From NCBI GenBank assembly GCA_964348185.1, contig CAYGBW010000111.1, positions 1 to 13,111 on the forward strand: a DNA stretch of 13,111 bases. Reading direction: 5' to 3'. Source of the stretch: CAYGBW01 sp964348185. Its GTDB lineage: Bacteria; Desulfobacterota; BSN033; WVXP01. The position numbers and the translations under genes are program-made. A model generated the notes under the pieces. That model had not been told where the DNA came from. It did not search any database and saw only the letters and a list, made by a program, of their open reading frames with translations. Positions 1 to 8,909 of the stretch are shown one piece after another (the first letter of the stretch is position 1; every line of letters begins with the position of its first letter).

Positions 1-1201
<1,201 letters not shown>

Positions 1202-1248
1202 TATCATTCCTCCTTATCCACGGCCCTCTGCCAAGGGACTGATGTATT

Positions 1249-3321
1249 TTATGCTCTTTTGGAGACGATTTCCAGGTCTGTCTGTTTGGGAGCAGGGCTG
1301 TAATGAGAGAATTGCATCGTAAAGGTCGCCCTGCCTTGGGTCTTCGACCGGAGATCAGTCGCATAACCAAACATTTCCCCCAGAGGAACCTCGCAAGCCA
1401 ATACGTGAGTTCCAGGCCTTGAATCGATGCGAAGGATTTTCGCCCTTCGCCCGTTTAAATCTCCAATCACGTCCCCCAGAAATTCCTCGGGAACAATGAC
1501 CTCGACCGACATGAGGGGTTCCAAGAGGACCGGCCCCGCCCGCTTTGCGGCCTCTTTGAATCCAAGGGATGCAGCGATCTTGAATGCCATCTCTGAGGAA
1601 TCAACGTCATGGTATGATCCATCGTAGAGGGTCACCTGGATATCGACCACCGGATATCCCGTCAGCACACCCCTTTCCATGGCCTCCATAACGCCTTTTT
1701 CAACCGCAGGGACAAACTGACTCGGCACACTCCCGCCGACGATCGCATTGATAAATCGAAATCCCTCTCCCGGAGTCCCAGGGGCAACACGGAGCCGAAC
1801 ATGACCGTACTGCCCCCGTCCCCCCGTTTGTCTCACGAACCTCCCTTCTCCCTCGGCAGAACAGGTCAGGGTTTCCCGATAGGCCACCTGGGGTTTGCCC
1901 ACCCTGGCTTCAACCATGAATTCCCGCTGAAGCCGCTCCACGAGAACGTCTAAATGGAGTTCACCCATGCCTGCGATGATCGTCTGTCCGGTCTCGTCGT
2001 CGGTCTTGACCTGAAAAGATGGATCTTCCATGGTCAAACGGCGAAGGGCACCGCCCAATTTCTCCTGCTCAGCCTTAGAACGCGGTTCGATGGCAACCGA
2101 CAACACGGGGGTGGGTGACTGAATGGACTCCAGCAGGATAGGATAGGCCTCGTCGCAGATCGTATCACCCGTCGTGGTATGTCTCAGGCCAACTGCGGCA
2201 AAGATGTCCCCTGAATAGACCTCCTCGATTTCTTCGCGTTTGTTGGCGTGCATCTTAAGAAGGCGCCCCAGTCTCTCTCGCTCTGCTTTGCTAGCATTAA
2301 AGGCATAGGATCCCTTGCGAACCCTGCCCGAATAGACCCTGAAATAGGTGAGCCTCCCAACATAGGGGTCTGCCATGATCTTAAACGCCAGAGCCGTGAG
2401 GGGCTGACCATCGTCAGCCGACCTCGTCTCGTCTCCTCCATGAAGGTTCTTCCCCGACACCGGAGGGACGTCTTTGGGAGAGGGGAGATAGTCGACGATG
2501 GCATCAAGAAGGGGTTGAATCCCTTTGTTTTTGAATGCCGAACCGCAAAGAACAGGAACGATCGTTTGGCTGAGAGTCGCCTGACGCACAGCTCCTTTGA
2601 TCTCTTCCACAGGGATTTCCCTTCCTTCAATGTAGCGCTCGAGAAGGGTCTCGTTTTGGTCAGCCACTGTTTCCAGGAGATGCTCCCGGTAATCCTCAGC
2701 AATTGCGAGAAGCCGGCTGGGAATCTCGATCTGCCTGTAACGGGCTCCCAGGGTACTGTCATCGTATACCCAGGCTCTCAGGGTGATAAGATCCACCACC
2801 CCTTGGAGGTCTTCTCCCCCTCCGAGAGGAATCTGAATAGGCAAGGGCTTGGCATGGAGCTTTACCTTCATAGAATCTACACTTCTAAAAAAATCAGCTC
2901 CAGGGCGGTCCATTTTGTTGATGAAGGCAAGCCGGGGTATCCCGAACTTATCCGCCTGTTTCCAGACCGTTTCCGATTGGGGTTCCACCCCAGCGACCCC
3001 GTCAAAAATGGCGACGGCCCCATCCAACACCCTCAAGGATCGCTCGACCTCGATGGTGAAATCTACATGACCGGGTGTATCGATGATGTTGATCCGATGT
3101 TCTCTCCAGAAGCACGTTGTGGCTGCAGCGGTAATCGTGATACCTCTTTCCTGTTCCTGCTCCATCCAATCCATGGTGGCCGACCCGTCGTCGACCTCCC
3201 CCATCCGATAGGTCACCCCGGTGTAGTAGAGAATCCGCTCGGTCGTCGTGGTTTTGCCCGCATCGATATGGGCCATCACCCCGATATTTCGTATGTTTTC
3301 TAAAGCGACCGTTCGTGCCAA
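1249..3321 (-). CDS. fusA: Elongation factor G
   Basis: EF-G is the GTPase that drives ribosomal translocation and, with RRF, ribosome recycling. From the proposed start the product is 690 aa, a normal EF-G length. Motifs: AHIDAGKT (17-24), ERGITIT (58-64), DTPGH (81-85), NKMD (135-138), and the domain IV signature GSYHDVDSSE, with a C terminus containing FTMQFSHY. The start is chosen as the TTG at 3321 because the protein then begins MARTVALENIRNIGVMAHID, the standard EF-G N terminus, and GAGG (3331-3334) lies 9 nt upstream. The frame stays open to an ATG at 3408, but those 29 extra residues do not resemble EF-G. With the TTG start the gap to rpsG is 114 bp; with the ATG it is 27 bp. It lies third in rpsL-rpsG-fusA-tuf. 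The typical domain IV makes it the housekeeping EF-G rather than a paralogue. Confidence 0.96.
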   Translation of the reverse strand: MARTVALENIRNIGVMAHIDAGKTTTTERILYYTGVTYRMGEVDDGSATMDWMEQEQERGITITAAATTCFWREHRINIIDTPGHVDFTIEVERSLRVLDGAVAIFDGVAGVEPQSETVWKQADKFGIPRLAFINKMDRPGADFFRSVDSMKVKLHAKPLPIQIPLGGGEDLQGVVDLITLRAWVYDDSTLGARYRQIEIPSRLLAIAEDYREHLLETVADQNETLLERYIEGREIPVEEIKGAVRQATLSQTIVPVLCGSAFKNKGIQPLLDAIVDYLPSPKDVPPVSGKNLHGGDETRSADDGQPLTALAFKIMADPYVGRLTYFRVYSGRVRKGSYAFNASKAERERLGRLLKMHANKREEIEEVYSGDIFAAVGLRHTTTGDTICDEAYPILLESIQSPTPVLSVAIEPRSKAEQEKLGGALRRLTMEDPSFQVKTDDETGQTIIAGMGELHLDVLVERLQREFMVEARVGKPQVAYRETLTCSAEGEGRFVRQTGGRGQYGHVRLRVAPGTPGEGFRFINAIVGGSVPSQFVPAVEKGVMEAMERGVLTGYPVVDIQVTLYDGSYHDVDSSEMAFKIAASLGFKEAAKRAGPVLLEPLMSVEVIVPEEFLGDVIGDLNGRRAKILRIDSRPGTHVLACEVPLGEMFGYATDLRSKTQGRATFTMQFSHYSPAPKQTDLEIVSKRA

Positions 3322-3330
3322 ACTGACCAA

Positions 3331-3334
3331 CCTC
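3331..3334 (-). promoter_or_regulatory. Shine-Dalgarno of fusA (decides a TTG start)
   Basis: On the minus strand GAGG is followed by 9 nt and then the TTG that begins the conserved EF-G N terminus. A competing ATG at 3408 has GGAAAGG close upstream (3 nt). Homology of the N terminus is the main reason for preferring the TTG; the RBS alone is not decisive. Confidence 0.55.
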
Positions 3335-3435
3335 AACAGCAACCCTCTATACAGAAGAAGATAAAAAAAAGGATTGTGAGGGAAACGGAACCTTTCCAAC
3401 TCATTCACCTTTCCAGATGACAGAGCGAATTGTTT

Positions 3436-3906
3436 TTACCAACGATAGTGTGCGAAGGCCTTATTGGCTGCGGCCATCTTGTGGGTATCTTCTTTCTTTT
3501 TGACTGCAGCGCCTCGGTAGCTGGCAGCCTCGAGCAGTTCCGATGCAAGGCGTTCCTGTATCGTTTTTTCTCCACGTTGTCGGGCATACCCGATGAGCCA
3601 TCGCATGGCCAGAGCCATTTTTCTCTCGCGTCGCACTTCCACAGGAACCTGGTAAGTAGAACCACCCACTCGGCGAGACTTTACCTCGACTGACGGCGTC
3701 ACGTTGTTGATGGCCTTTTTGAAGACTTCGAGAGGATTTTGATTGGCTTTTTCCTGAATAAGATCGAATGAACCATAGCAGATGCGTTCAGCCACGCTTT
3801 TCTTGCCTTTGAGCATTAACCCGTTGATGAATTTGGCAACCATCGTGTCGTGGTACTTTGGATCAGGAATTATCGGTCTCTTCGGAACCTCTCTTCTTCT
3901 GGGCAC
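3436..3906 (-). CDS. rpsG: 30S ribosomal protein S7
   Basis: S7 is a primary 16S rRNA-binding protein that nucleates assembly of the 30S head and lines the mRNA exit channel. The product is 156 aa, the usual length. It starts MPRRREVPKRPI, has the core KFINGLMLKGKKSVAERI and VGGSTYQVPVEV, and ends in the conserved HKMAAANKAFAHYRW. The start codon is GTG at 3906, with GAGAGG 8 nt upstream. It follows rpsL after only 40 bp (3907-3946). In E. coli S7 represses its own operon by binding the rpsL-rpsG intercistronic mRNA. The gap here is shorter than the E. coli one, so whether that control exists cannot be judged from sequence. Confidence 0.97.
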   Translation of the reverse strand: MPRRREVPKRPIIPDPKYHDTMVAKFINGLMLKGKKSVAERICYGSFDLIQEKANQNPLEVFKKAINNVTPSVEVKSRRVGGSTYQVPVEVRRERKMALAMRWLIGYARQRGEKTIQERLASELLEAASYRGAAVKKKEDTHKMAAANKAFAHYRW

Positions 3907-3946
3907 GTCTAAAACCTCTCACCATCCCTGCAAAAAGACCCCTGGG

Positions 3947-4318
3947 CTACTTTGGCCTTTTCGTTCCGTATTTCGATCGTCCTTGTTTGCGATCCTGAAC
4001 ACCAACTGAATCAAGCGTCCCTCTGATGATATGGTACCTTACACCCGGTAAATCCTTGACTCGCCCCCCCCGAATGAGGACCACGGAGTGCTCCTGAAGG
4101 TTATGGCCCACGCCAGGGATATAGGTCGTTACCTCGATCCCGTTGGTCAAACGCACTCTGGCAACCTTTCTCAAGGCAGAGTTGGGCTTCTTGGGCGTGG
4201 ACGTATAGACCCGCACACAGACCCCCCTTTTCTGGGGGCACCTCCCCAGGGCTGGGGCCCCTGTTTTCCTCTTTCCTGCACTTCGAGAATGACGGACGAG
4301 TTGGTTGATCGTTGGCAT
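3947..4318 (-). CDS. rpsL: 30S ribosomal protein S12
   Basis: S12 sits at the 30S decoding centre and controls tRNA selection fidelity. The product is 123 aa. Hallmarks: MPTINQLVR, CPQKRGVC (27-34), TPKKPNSALRK (41-51), NLQEHSVVLIRGGRVKDLPG (73-92) and the C-terminal RSKYGTKRPK. The classical streptomycin-resistance positions carry wild-type residues (Lys43, Lys88, Pro91), and Asp89, the residue methylthiolated by RimO in E. coli, is present. The ATG at 4318 is preceded by AAGGG with 8 nt spacing. It is the first gene of the minus-strand operon: upstream lies a promoter region and then the divergent rnf cluster. rpoB/rpoC, which precede rpsL in many bacteria, are not there. Confidence 0.97.
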   Translation of the reverse strand: MPTINQLVRHSRSAGKRKTGAPALGRCPQKRGVCVRVYTSTPKKPNSALRKVARVRLTNGIEVTTYIPGVGHNLQEHSVVLIRGGRVKDLPGVRYHIIRGTLDSVGVQDRKQGRSKYGTKRPK

Positions 4319-4357
4319 TCAAAACACCCTTTTTTCATACAAATTTACAAAGTAATT

Positions 4358-4386
4358 AAATTAATAATAAATAAACATTTTGTCAA
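4358..4386 (-). promoter_or_regulatory. Putative proximal rpsL promoter
   Basis: On the minus strand a perfect -35 TTGACA (4386-4381) is followed by a 17-nt AT-rich spacer and TAATTT (4363-4358) as a weak -10. Transcription would start about 33 nt upstream of the rpsL ATG. The spacing and position suit a sigma-70 type promoter, but the -10 matches only half of TATAAT. Confidence 0.5.
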
Positions 4387-4492
4387 GGCTCTACCGCCCG
4401 CCTCGGACTCATTTCCGCAATCAGGGGTTGGGAGAGGAATTCTCTTTACGCCGGACCGCTCGCTTGTCAGGTCTACGATGGGGTGGAAATGT

Positions 4493-4521
4493 TTTTTACC
4501 AGAAACCTTGCCCAGTGTCAA
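4493..4521 (-). promoter_or_regulatory. Putative distal rpsL promoter
   Basis: On the minus strand a perfect -35 TTGACA (4521-4516) is followed by a 17-nt spacer and TAAAAA (4498-4493), a 4/6 match to the -10 consensus. It would give a leader of about 165 nt upstream of rpsL. Tandem promoters are common for ribosomal protein operons. Of the three sites in this region it has the best overall match. Confidence 0.55.
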
Positions 4522-4545
4522 GGATGGATTTTCATCTTTTTTTGC

Positions 4546-4574
4546 TTGACACCCATTCCCGTTTGCAGTACCAA
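4546..4574 (+). promoter_or_regulatory. Putative rnf operon promoter
   Basis: A perfect -35 TTGACA (4546-4551) is followed by a 17-nt spacer and TACCAA (4569-4574), a poor -10. It lies about 90 bp upstream of the rnfA start and points toward it. The weak -10 suggests either an activator-dependent promoter or a wrong -10 assignment. Confidence 0.45.
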
Positions 4575-4665
4575 CCTCTACCAGGGCCATTTGAGATCTC
4601 CTCGCGGTCCATGTTAGGATTTAGAAGGGAAGCCCGGCGTTCTCGTTGGCCCTCTGGGAGTGTCC

Positions 4666-5241
4666 ATGGATCTGATTCTTCTTTTGACTGGGGTCGTGTT
4701 GGTCAATAACTTTGTTTTGACCCGGTTTCTGGGGATCTGTCCCTTTCTGGGTGTTTCCAAACAGACGGAAACGGCCATGGGGATGGGGTTCGCCGTGATT
4801 TTTGTCATGACCGTTGCGTCCGTGGCGACTTGGGTGATCCATAGGGCCTTTCTCGAGCGCTTTGGCATTGAGTATCTCCAGACGATCGCCTTTATTCTCG
4901 TTATTGGGGCTCTGGTGCAACTGGTTGAGATCGTCATGCAGAAAGTGAGCCCGGTGCTGTATCAGGCCCTGGGTATTTACCTGCCCCTCATCACCACAAA
5001 CTGCGCGGTGCTGGGGGTTTCCATCCTAAATATCCAGGAACAGCACACCTTTTCGGAAACCCTGTTTTTCGGTTTCGGTGCATCTTTGGGCTTTACCCTG
5101 GCACTCGTCCTCTTCTCTGGACTGAGGGAGCGGATCGCTTTGGCGGACGTGCCAAAGGCCTTCAGGGGTACTGCGATTGCCCTGATCACGGCTGGCCTTT
5201 TGTCTCTCGCCTTCACGGGGTTTTCTGGTCTGATCAAATAG
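4666..5241 (+). CDS. rnfA: Rnf complex subunit RnfA
   Basis: RnfA is an integral membrane subunit of the Rnf complex, which moves electrons between ferredoxin and NAD+ and couples this to ion transport. The product is 191 aa, the family length, and almost entirely hydrophobic, with about six membrane spans. It carries the conserved RFLGICPFLG (Cys25) and TTNCAVLG (Cys113) segments. In the family, these cysteines together with the matching pair in RnfE are thought to bind an intramembrane iron-sulfur cluster. The ATG at 4666 has GGGAG (4656-4660) 5 nt upstream; an in-frame GTG at 4660 overlaps that motif and is less likely. It is the first gene of the plus-strand cluster and is followed by rnfB after 89 bp. 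Confidence 0.95.
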   Translation: MDLILLLTGVVLVNNFVLTRFLGICPFLGVSKQTETAMGMGFAVIFVMTVASVATWVIHRAFLERFGIEYLQTIAFILVIGALVQLVEIVMQKVSPVLYQALGIYLPLITTNCAVLGVSILNIQEQHTFSETLFFGFGASLGFTLALVLFSGLRERIALADVPKAFRGTAIALITAGLLSLAFTGFSGLIK

Positions 5242-5330
5242 GAGACAGAACTGAGAAGCCGGTTTTCCCCGCTCTTTCCGGGTTGGTTATCGGGCTATTT
5301 GAGAACAAGAGATTTCCAGGTGGTGGAGAA

Positions 5331-6308
5331 ATGATCGAAGCGGTTCTGACCTTGAGCGGAATCGGCCTTCTTGCGAGCCTCGGCTTGGGTTTGGCTGCCA
5401 GGAGGTTTGCCGTTCAGCAAAATCCCTTGATTGAGCAGGTTGAGCAGGCCGTTCCAGGGACCAACTGCGGTGCCTGTGGATTCGGTGGCTGCAACGCCTT
5501 TGCCCGGGCAGTCGTCGAAGGAGAAGTGCCCACGAATGCGTGCGTACCGGGAGGGCAGAAGACGGCCTGCCTCATCGCTGAAATCATGGGGGTCAACGTT
5601 TCCACGACCGAAGATTACACCGCCGTCCTCCTCTGTAAGGGGGGCAGGGGAGAGGCGGGATTGAGATTCGAGTACCGGGGCGTCAACGATTGCAAGGCGG
5701 CCATGATTGTGGCTGGAGGAGACAAGAGTTGCACCTACGGTTGCCTGGGATTGGGCACCTGCGAGAGGGTCTGTCCATTTGGGGCCATCGCCATTGATGG
5801 AAACGGCCTTCCGGTGATCGATGAGGAGAAGTGCACTGGATGCGGGATCTGTTTGGACAACTGCCCCAAGGAGGTGCTCACGCTAGCCCCTCGGGGAATG
5901 GGTGTCCACGTCCGATGCCATTCCCACGACAAGGGGGGACAGGTCAAGAAAGTCTGTCGTGTCGGTTGCATCGGTTGCGGTGCGTGTGTCCGAATCTGTC
6001 CGTACGAGGCACTTTCGCTTGACGATGGTTTAGCGATTATGGACTACAGCCGCTGCCAGCAATGTGGCTTATGTGTCGATCAATGCCCCACACACAGTAT
6101 CACCAGCCTGATCCAGGGGAAATCAAAATCCCATATCGATCCTGCTCAGTGCACCGGATGCACCGCCTGTGAAGGGGCATGCCCTGTGGACGCCATTTCA
6201 GGGGAGCCTGAACAGCTCCATAGTGTCGATGAGCATCGGTGCACGGGCTGTAGAATCTGTCCCTCTCTCTGTCCGGTTAAAGCGATCACCATGGTGAACG
6301 AGGAATAA
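5331..6308 (+). CDS. rnfB: Rnf complex iron-sulfur subunit RnfB (long, multi-cluster form)
   Basis: RnfB is the electron entry subunit that accepts electrons from reduced ferredoxin. The product is 325 aa. It has an N-terminal membrane anchor (about residues 5-22), then a four-Cys motif (Cys46, 49, 54, 71) in GTNCGACGFGGC. Six ferredoxin-type motifs follow: Cys134/138/144/148, 168/171/174/178, 213/216/219/223, 242/245/248/252, 274/277/280/284 and 304/307/310/314, each ending in CP. They read as three two-cluster ferredoxin domains, so seven [4Fe-4S] clusters are predicted. E. coli RsxB is about 190 aa with far fewer motifs; long multi-cluster RnfB is known from anaerobes such as Acetobacterium. 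The ATG at 5331 has AGGTGG 7 nt upstream and gives the typical short hydrophobic N terminus. The stop codon abuts the rnfC start. Confidence 0.95.
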   Translation: MIEAVLTLSGIGLLASLGLGLAARRFAVQQNPLIEQVEQAVPGTNCGACGFGGCNAFARAVVEGEVPTNACVPGGQKTACLIAEIMGVNVSTTEDYTAVLLCKGGRGEAGLRFEYRGVNDCKAAMIVAGGDKSCTYGCLGLGTCERVCPFGAIAIDGNGLPVIDEEKCTGCGICLDNCPKEVLTLAPRGMGVHVRCHSHDKGGQVKKVCRVGCIGCGACVRICPYEALSLDDGLAIMDYSRCQQCGLCVDQCPTHSITSLIQGKSKSHIDPAQCTGCTACEGACPVDAISGEPEQLHSVDEHRCTGCRICPSLCPVKAITMVNEE

Positions 6309-7655
6309 TTGGGATCTCTGACTGCTCTGTCCAAGGTCCGACATTTCAGGGGTGGGGTTCATCCCCAGGATCGGAAAGGACTATCGAGACACAAGGCCAT
6401 CGAACTCCTCCCTGTCCCGAGGCGGCTCGTCATCCCCCTGTCGCAACATATCGGAGCCCCGTGCGAGCCTCTGGTCTCCCCGGGTGAGCCTGTCAAGAAA
6501 GGGCAAAAGATTGGAGAGGCCAAGGGTTTTGTCTCGGTACCCGTTCATGCCCCAACATCTGGGAGGGTTTCGAGGATCGGGAATTTCCCTCATCCCCTCG
6601 GAAGACCCTTGCCTGCGATTGAAATCGAATCCGATGGCGTGGATGAGTGGGCAGATGATATCCATGGACGAGAGGATGTTCCCTCCCTCGCCCCAGACGA
6701 CCTGAGGGCTATCATCCGGGAAAAAGGAATCGTGGGAATGGGGGGAGCCACCTTTCCCACCCATGTAAAACTCAGTCCTCCAGAGGGGAAGACCATCGAT
6801 ACCCTGATCATCAACGGGGCTGAGTGTGAACCCTACCTCACGGCGGACTACAGACTGATGGTGGAAGAACCGGAAAAGGTGATCGGCGGCATGAGAATCA
6901 TGATGACTATTCTGGGGGTTGAAAGCGTCTTCATCGCCATCGAAGCAAACAAACCCGAAGCCATTGAGGCGATGAGAAAAACCCTGGGGAGAGAGCCGCA
7001 AGTGGAGGTGACGGTTTTGGACGTGAAATATCCTCAGGGCGCCGAAAAGCAGCTCATCAAGACGTTGGTCAACCGAGAGGTCCCGTCTTCGGGGGGACTC
7101 CCCATGGACGTCGGGGTCCTCGTTCAAAACGTTGGAACTGCGGCCGCCATTCACCAGGCTGTCTGGCTGGGAATCCCCCTGATAGAGAGGGTCGTGACGG
7201 TCACCGGTGAGGGGATTCATGAGCCCAAGAATCTCAGGGTCAGGATTGGCACACCCGTCGGCGTCCTGCTAGAGGCCTGTGGGGGCTTCACGGAGAGACC
7301 GGGAAAGTTGGTTTTTGGGGGACCCATGATGGGCATCAGCCAGTATACGACGGACGTTCCCGTGATCAAGGGTACCTCTGGGATCCTGGTTCTGCCTGCC
7401 TCCGAGGTTCAGATGAAAGAGGCGCAAACCTGCCTTCGATGCGGAACCTGTGTGAGGGTCTGCCCGATGAATCTTCTGCCAAACGCCATCGGTGTTTCGG
7501 CTATCCGAGATCGTTTTGATGAAGCCGAAAAACATTACCTGTTGGATTGCATTGAATGCGGGGCATGTGCGTACGGTTGTCCCGCAAAAATCCCTCTGGT
7601 TCATTGGATACGGTATGCCAAGGCAGAGGTTCTGGCCAAAAGGAGCAAAAAATAG
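6309..7655 (+). CDS. rnfC: Rnf complex NADH-binding subunit RnfC
   Basis: RnfC is the peripheral subunit where NAD+ is reduced; it resembles the NADH/FMN-binding Complex I subunit NuoF. The product is 448 aa with the N-terminal FRGGVHP and IPLSQHIGAPCEPLVSPGE segments, the nucleotide/flavin region GMGGATFP (143-150) and NGAECEPYLT (169-178), and a C-terminal two-cluster ferredoxin domain (Cys375/378/381/385 and Cys414/417/420/424). It lacks the long repeat-rich tail of E. coli RsxC, as in most anaerobes. The start is a TTG at 6309 directly after the rnfB TAA, with GAGGAA ending 4 nt before it; no other start fits the conserved N terminus. This arrangement suggests translational coupling to rnfB. 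A 203-bp gap separates it from rnfD. Confidence 0.94.
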   Translation: MGSLTALSKVRHFRGGVHPQDRKGLSRHKAIELLPVPRRLVIPLSQHIGAPCEPLVSPGEPVKKGQKIGEAKGFVSVPVHAPTSGRVSRIGNFPHPLGRPLPAIEIESDGVDEWADDIHGREDVPSLAPDDLRAIIREKGIVGMGGATFPTHVKLSPPEGKTIDTLIINGAECEPYLTADYRLMVEEPEKVIGGMRIMMTILGVESVFIAIEANKPEAIEAMRKTLGREPQVEVTVLDVKYPQGAEKQLIKTLVNREVPSSGGLPMDVGVLVQNVGTAAAIHQAVWLGIPLIERVVTVTGEGIHEPKNLRVRIGTPVGVLLEACGGFTERPGKLVFGGPMMGISQYTTDVPVIKGTSGILVLPASEVQMKEAQTCLRCGTCVRVCPMNLLPNAIGVSAIRDRFDEAEKHYLLDCIECGACAYGCPAKIPLVHWIRYAKAEVLAKRSKK

Positions 7656-7858
7656 AAACCCTGCCTTGGATCATTCGTCTCATGGGATCGATCGGTGTGA
7701 TCTCCCAGGGATGGGTGGTGACCTGATGGAATTGGCCGAACCGGAAACACGAAATCGGAGATTCGAATTTCGAGCTGATCAAGCGACGGTCTTACCCGAA
7801 CTCTCTCGTGGGTCCGTCATTGCAGGTTGCCAGAGAATCAAATAGTCAGGCCGTTACG
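7656..7858 (+). other. rnfC-rnfD intergenic gap with TTCGAA-type sequence
   Basis: This 203-bp gap interrupts an otherwise compact cluster. It contains the 8-bp palindrome ATTCGAAT (7761-7768) within a stretch of CGAAA/TTCGA-like words (about 7745-7775). An open frame of 44 codons (ATG 7711 to stop 7845) crosses it, but its product resembles nothing I know and it has no clear ribosome binding site. I see no terminator. It may be a decayed dispersed intergenic repeat. Confidence 0.4.
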
Positions 7859-8857
7859 ATGTCTGATCAACCGTTCATTCTCTCCTCCTCTCCTCATCTT
7901 TACAGTGAAGCGTCTGTCTCAGGAATCATGGGATCGGTTCTCGTCGCCCTTTTACCCGCTACTGCAACAGGGATCTATCTTTTTGGCTCTCATGCCCTTC
8001 TGATCATTCTGGTGGCTACGGGCTCGGCCGTGGCGATCGAAGCCCTGTGTCAGAAAGTCCTGAGAAGGAATATCACCATCACCGATTGGAGCGCCGCGGT
8101 GACGGGTCTACTTTTGGCGCTGAATCTTCCGCCCGGTTCCCCATGGTGGATGGCTCTTCTTGGCTCGGGCCTCGCGATTGTTGTGGGCAAGCAGATATAC
8201 GGAGGTCTTGGGAATAACCCGTTCAATCCAGCACTCGTGGCCAGGGTGATTCTTCTGATCTCATTCCCCGTTCAGATGACAACCTGGTGGGAGCCAAAAC
8301 GCGCTTTTCTCGGCACAGCCGATGTTGTGACCACGGCCACCCCCCTGGGAGAGATGAAAACCCATCTGATGCTGAGGGGAAGCCTTGAGGGATTTACGAT
8401 GGATCGGCTGATCGATCCTTTGATTGGAAACGTGGGGGGATGTGTTGGAGAGGTTTCTGTGATTGCCCTGGCTATGGGTGGAATCTATCTCCTGGGCCGG
8501 AGGGTGATTTCATGGCATATCCCCGGAGCCTTTCTGGGCACCGTCTTTTTGGCGACCGCACTTCTCTGGGAGATTAATCCTCAACGATTCATAAACCCTC
8601 TTTTCCATCTTTTTACAGGGGGCCTTTTTCTGGGAGCCATCTACATGGCAACAGACATGGTGACGACCCCGGTAACCCGATGGGGCATGATTCTCTTCGG
8701 CTTGGGATGTGGCCTCATCACGGTCACTATCCGGGTCTTTGGGGGCTACCCGGAGGGAGTATCTTTCTCCATACTGTTGATGAACGCGGCAACCCCTTTG
8801 ATCGACCGCTTCACCGCGCCCAAACCTTTCGGATGGGTGGGATCGAAAGGGACCTAG
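7859..8857 (+). CDS. rnfD: Rnf complex flavoprotein subunit RnfD
   Basis: RnfD is an integral membrane flavoprotein, related to NqrB, that carries covalent FMN and takes part in transmembrane electron transfer. The product is 332 aa with many hydrophobic segments and the family motif GGLGNNPFNPALV (115-127). The flavinylation site is read as VVTTATPLG, with Thr161 as the probable FMN-bearing residue. The ATG at 7859 gives the normal MSDQPFILSSSPH start. A GTG at 7808 would add 17 unrelated residues and lacks a ribosome binding site. The Shine-Dalgarno before 7859 is itself weak (CAGG, 8 nt away). The ApbE transferase that would attach the FMN is not in this window. Confidence 0.94.
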   Translation: MSDQPFILSSSPHLYSEASVSGIMGSVLVALLPATATGIYLFGSHALLIILVATGSAVAIEALCQKVLRRNITITDWSAAVTGLLLALNLPPGSPWWMALLGSGLAIVVGKQIYGGLGNNPFNPALVARVILLISFPVQMTTWWEPKRAFLGTADVVTTATPLGEMKTHLMLRGSLEGFTMDRLIDPLIGNVGGCVGEVSVIALAMGGIYLLGRRVISWHIPGAFLGTVFLATALLWEINPQRFINPLFHLFTGGLFLGAIYMATDMVTTPVTRWGMILFGLGCGLITVTIRVFGGYPEGVSFSILLMNAATPLIDRFTAPKPFGWVGSKGT

Positions 8858-8909
8858 GACACGCGTCTGGGAGAGGCGAATGACCCCGGGTGAGGAAGAT
8901 CGCTGAATC

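Larger units (their letters stand above)
4319..4665. other. Divergent promoter region between rpsL and rnfA
   Basis: These 347 bp hold no credible gene. They contain three TTGACA hexamers, two facing rpsL and one facing rnfA (annotated separately), and a strongly AT-rich block at about 4330-4386 next to rpsL. The two most upstream -35 hexamers (minus strand 4516-4521, plus strand 4546-4551) stand back to back with 24 bp between them. I see no hairpin followed by a T-run and no recognisable riboswitch. ORFs that cross this region are short and resemble nothing I know. Confidence 0.7.

Noticed and set aside
2248..3303. Plus-strand open frame of 351 codons antisense to fusA
   Set aside because: It has no recognisable domain and lies fully inside a complete, conserved EF-G gene on the other strand.
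4506..4543. Hairpin CCTTG/CAAGG followed by a T-rich stretch upstream of rnfA
   Set aside because: A 5-bp stem with an 8-nt loop and the T-run 13 nt away is not a terminator. The same bases are better explained as the -35 and spacer of the minus-strand promoter.
6381..7220. Minus-strand open frame of 279 codons antisense to rnfC
   Set aside because: A shadow of rnfC; low-complexity product and no ribosome binding logic or homology that I can see.
7745..7775. tRNA T-arm-like TTCGAAT in the rnfC-rnfD gap
   Set aside because: No flanking complementary T-stem, acceptor stem or anticodon arm could be drawn.
7711..7845. Small 44-codon ORF between rnfC and rnfD
   Set aside because: No clear ribosome binding site, no known family, and it crosses repeat-like sequence.
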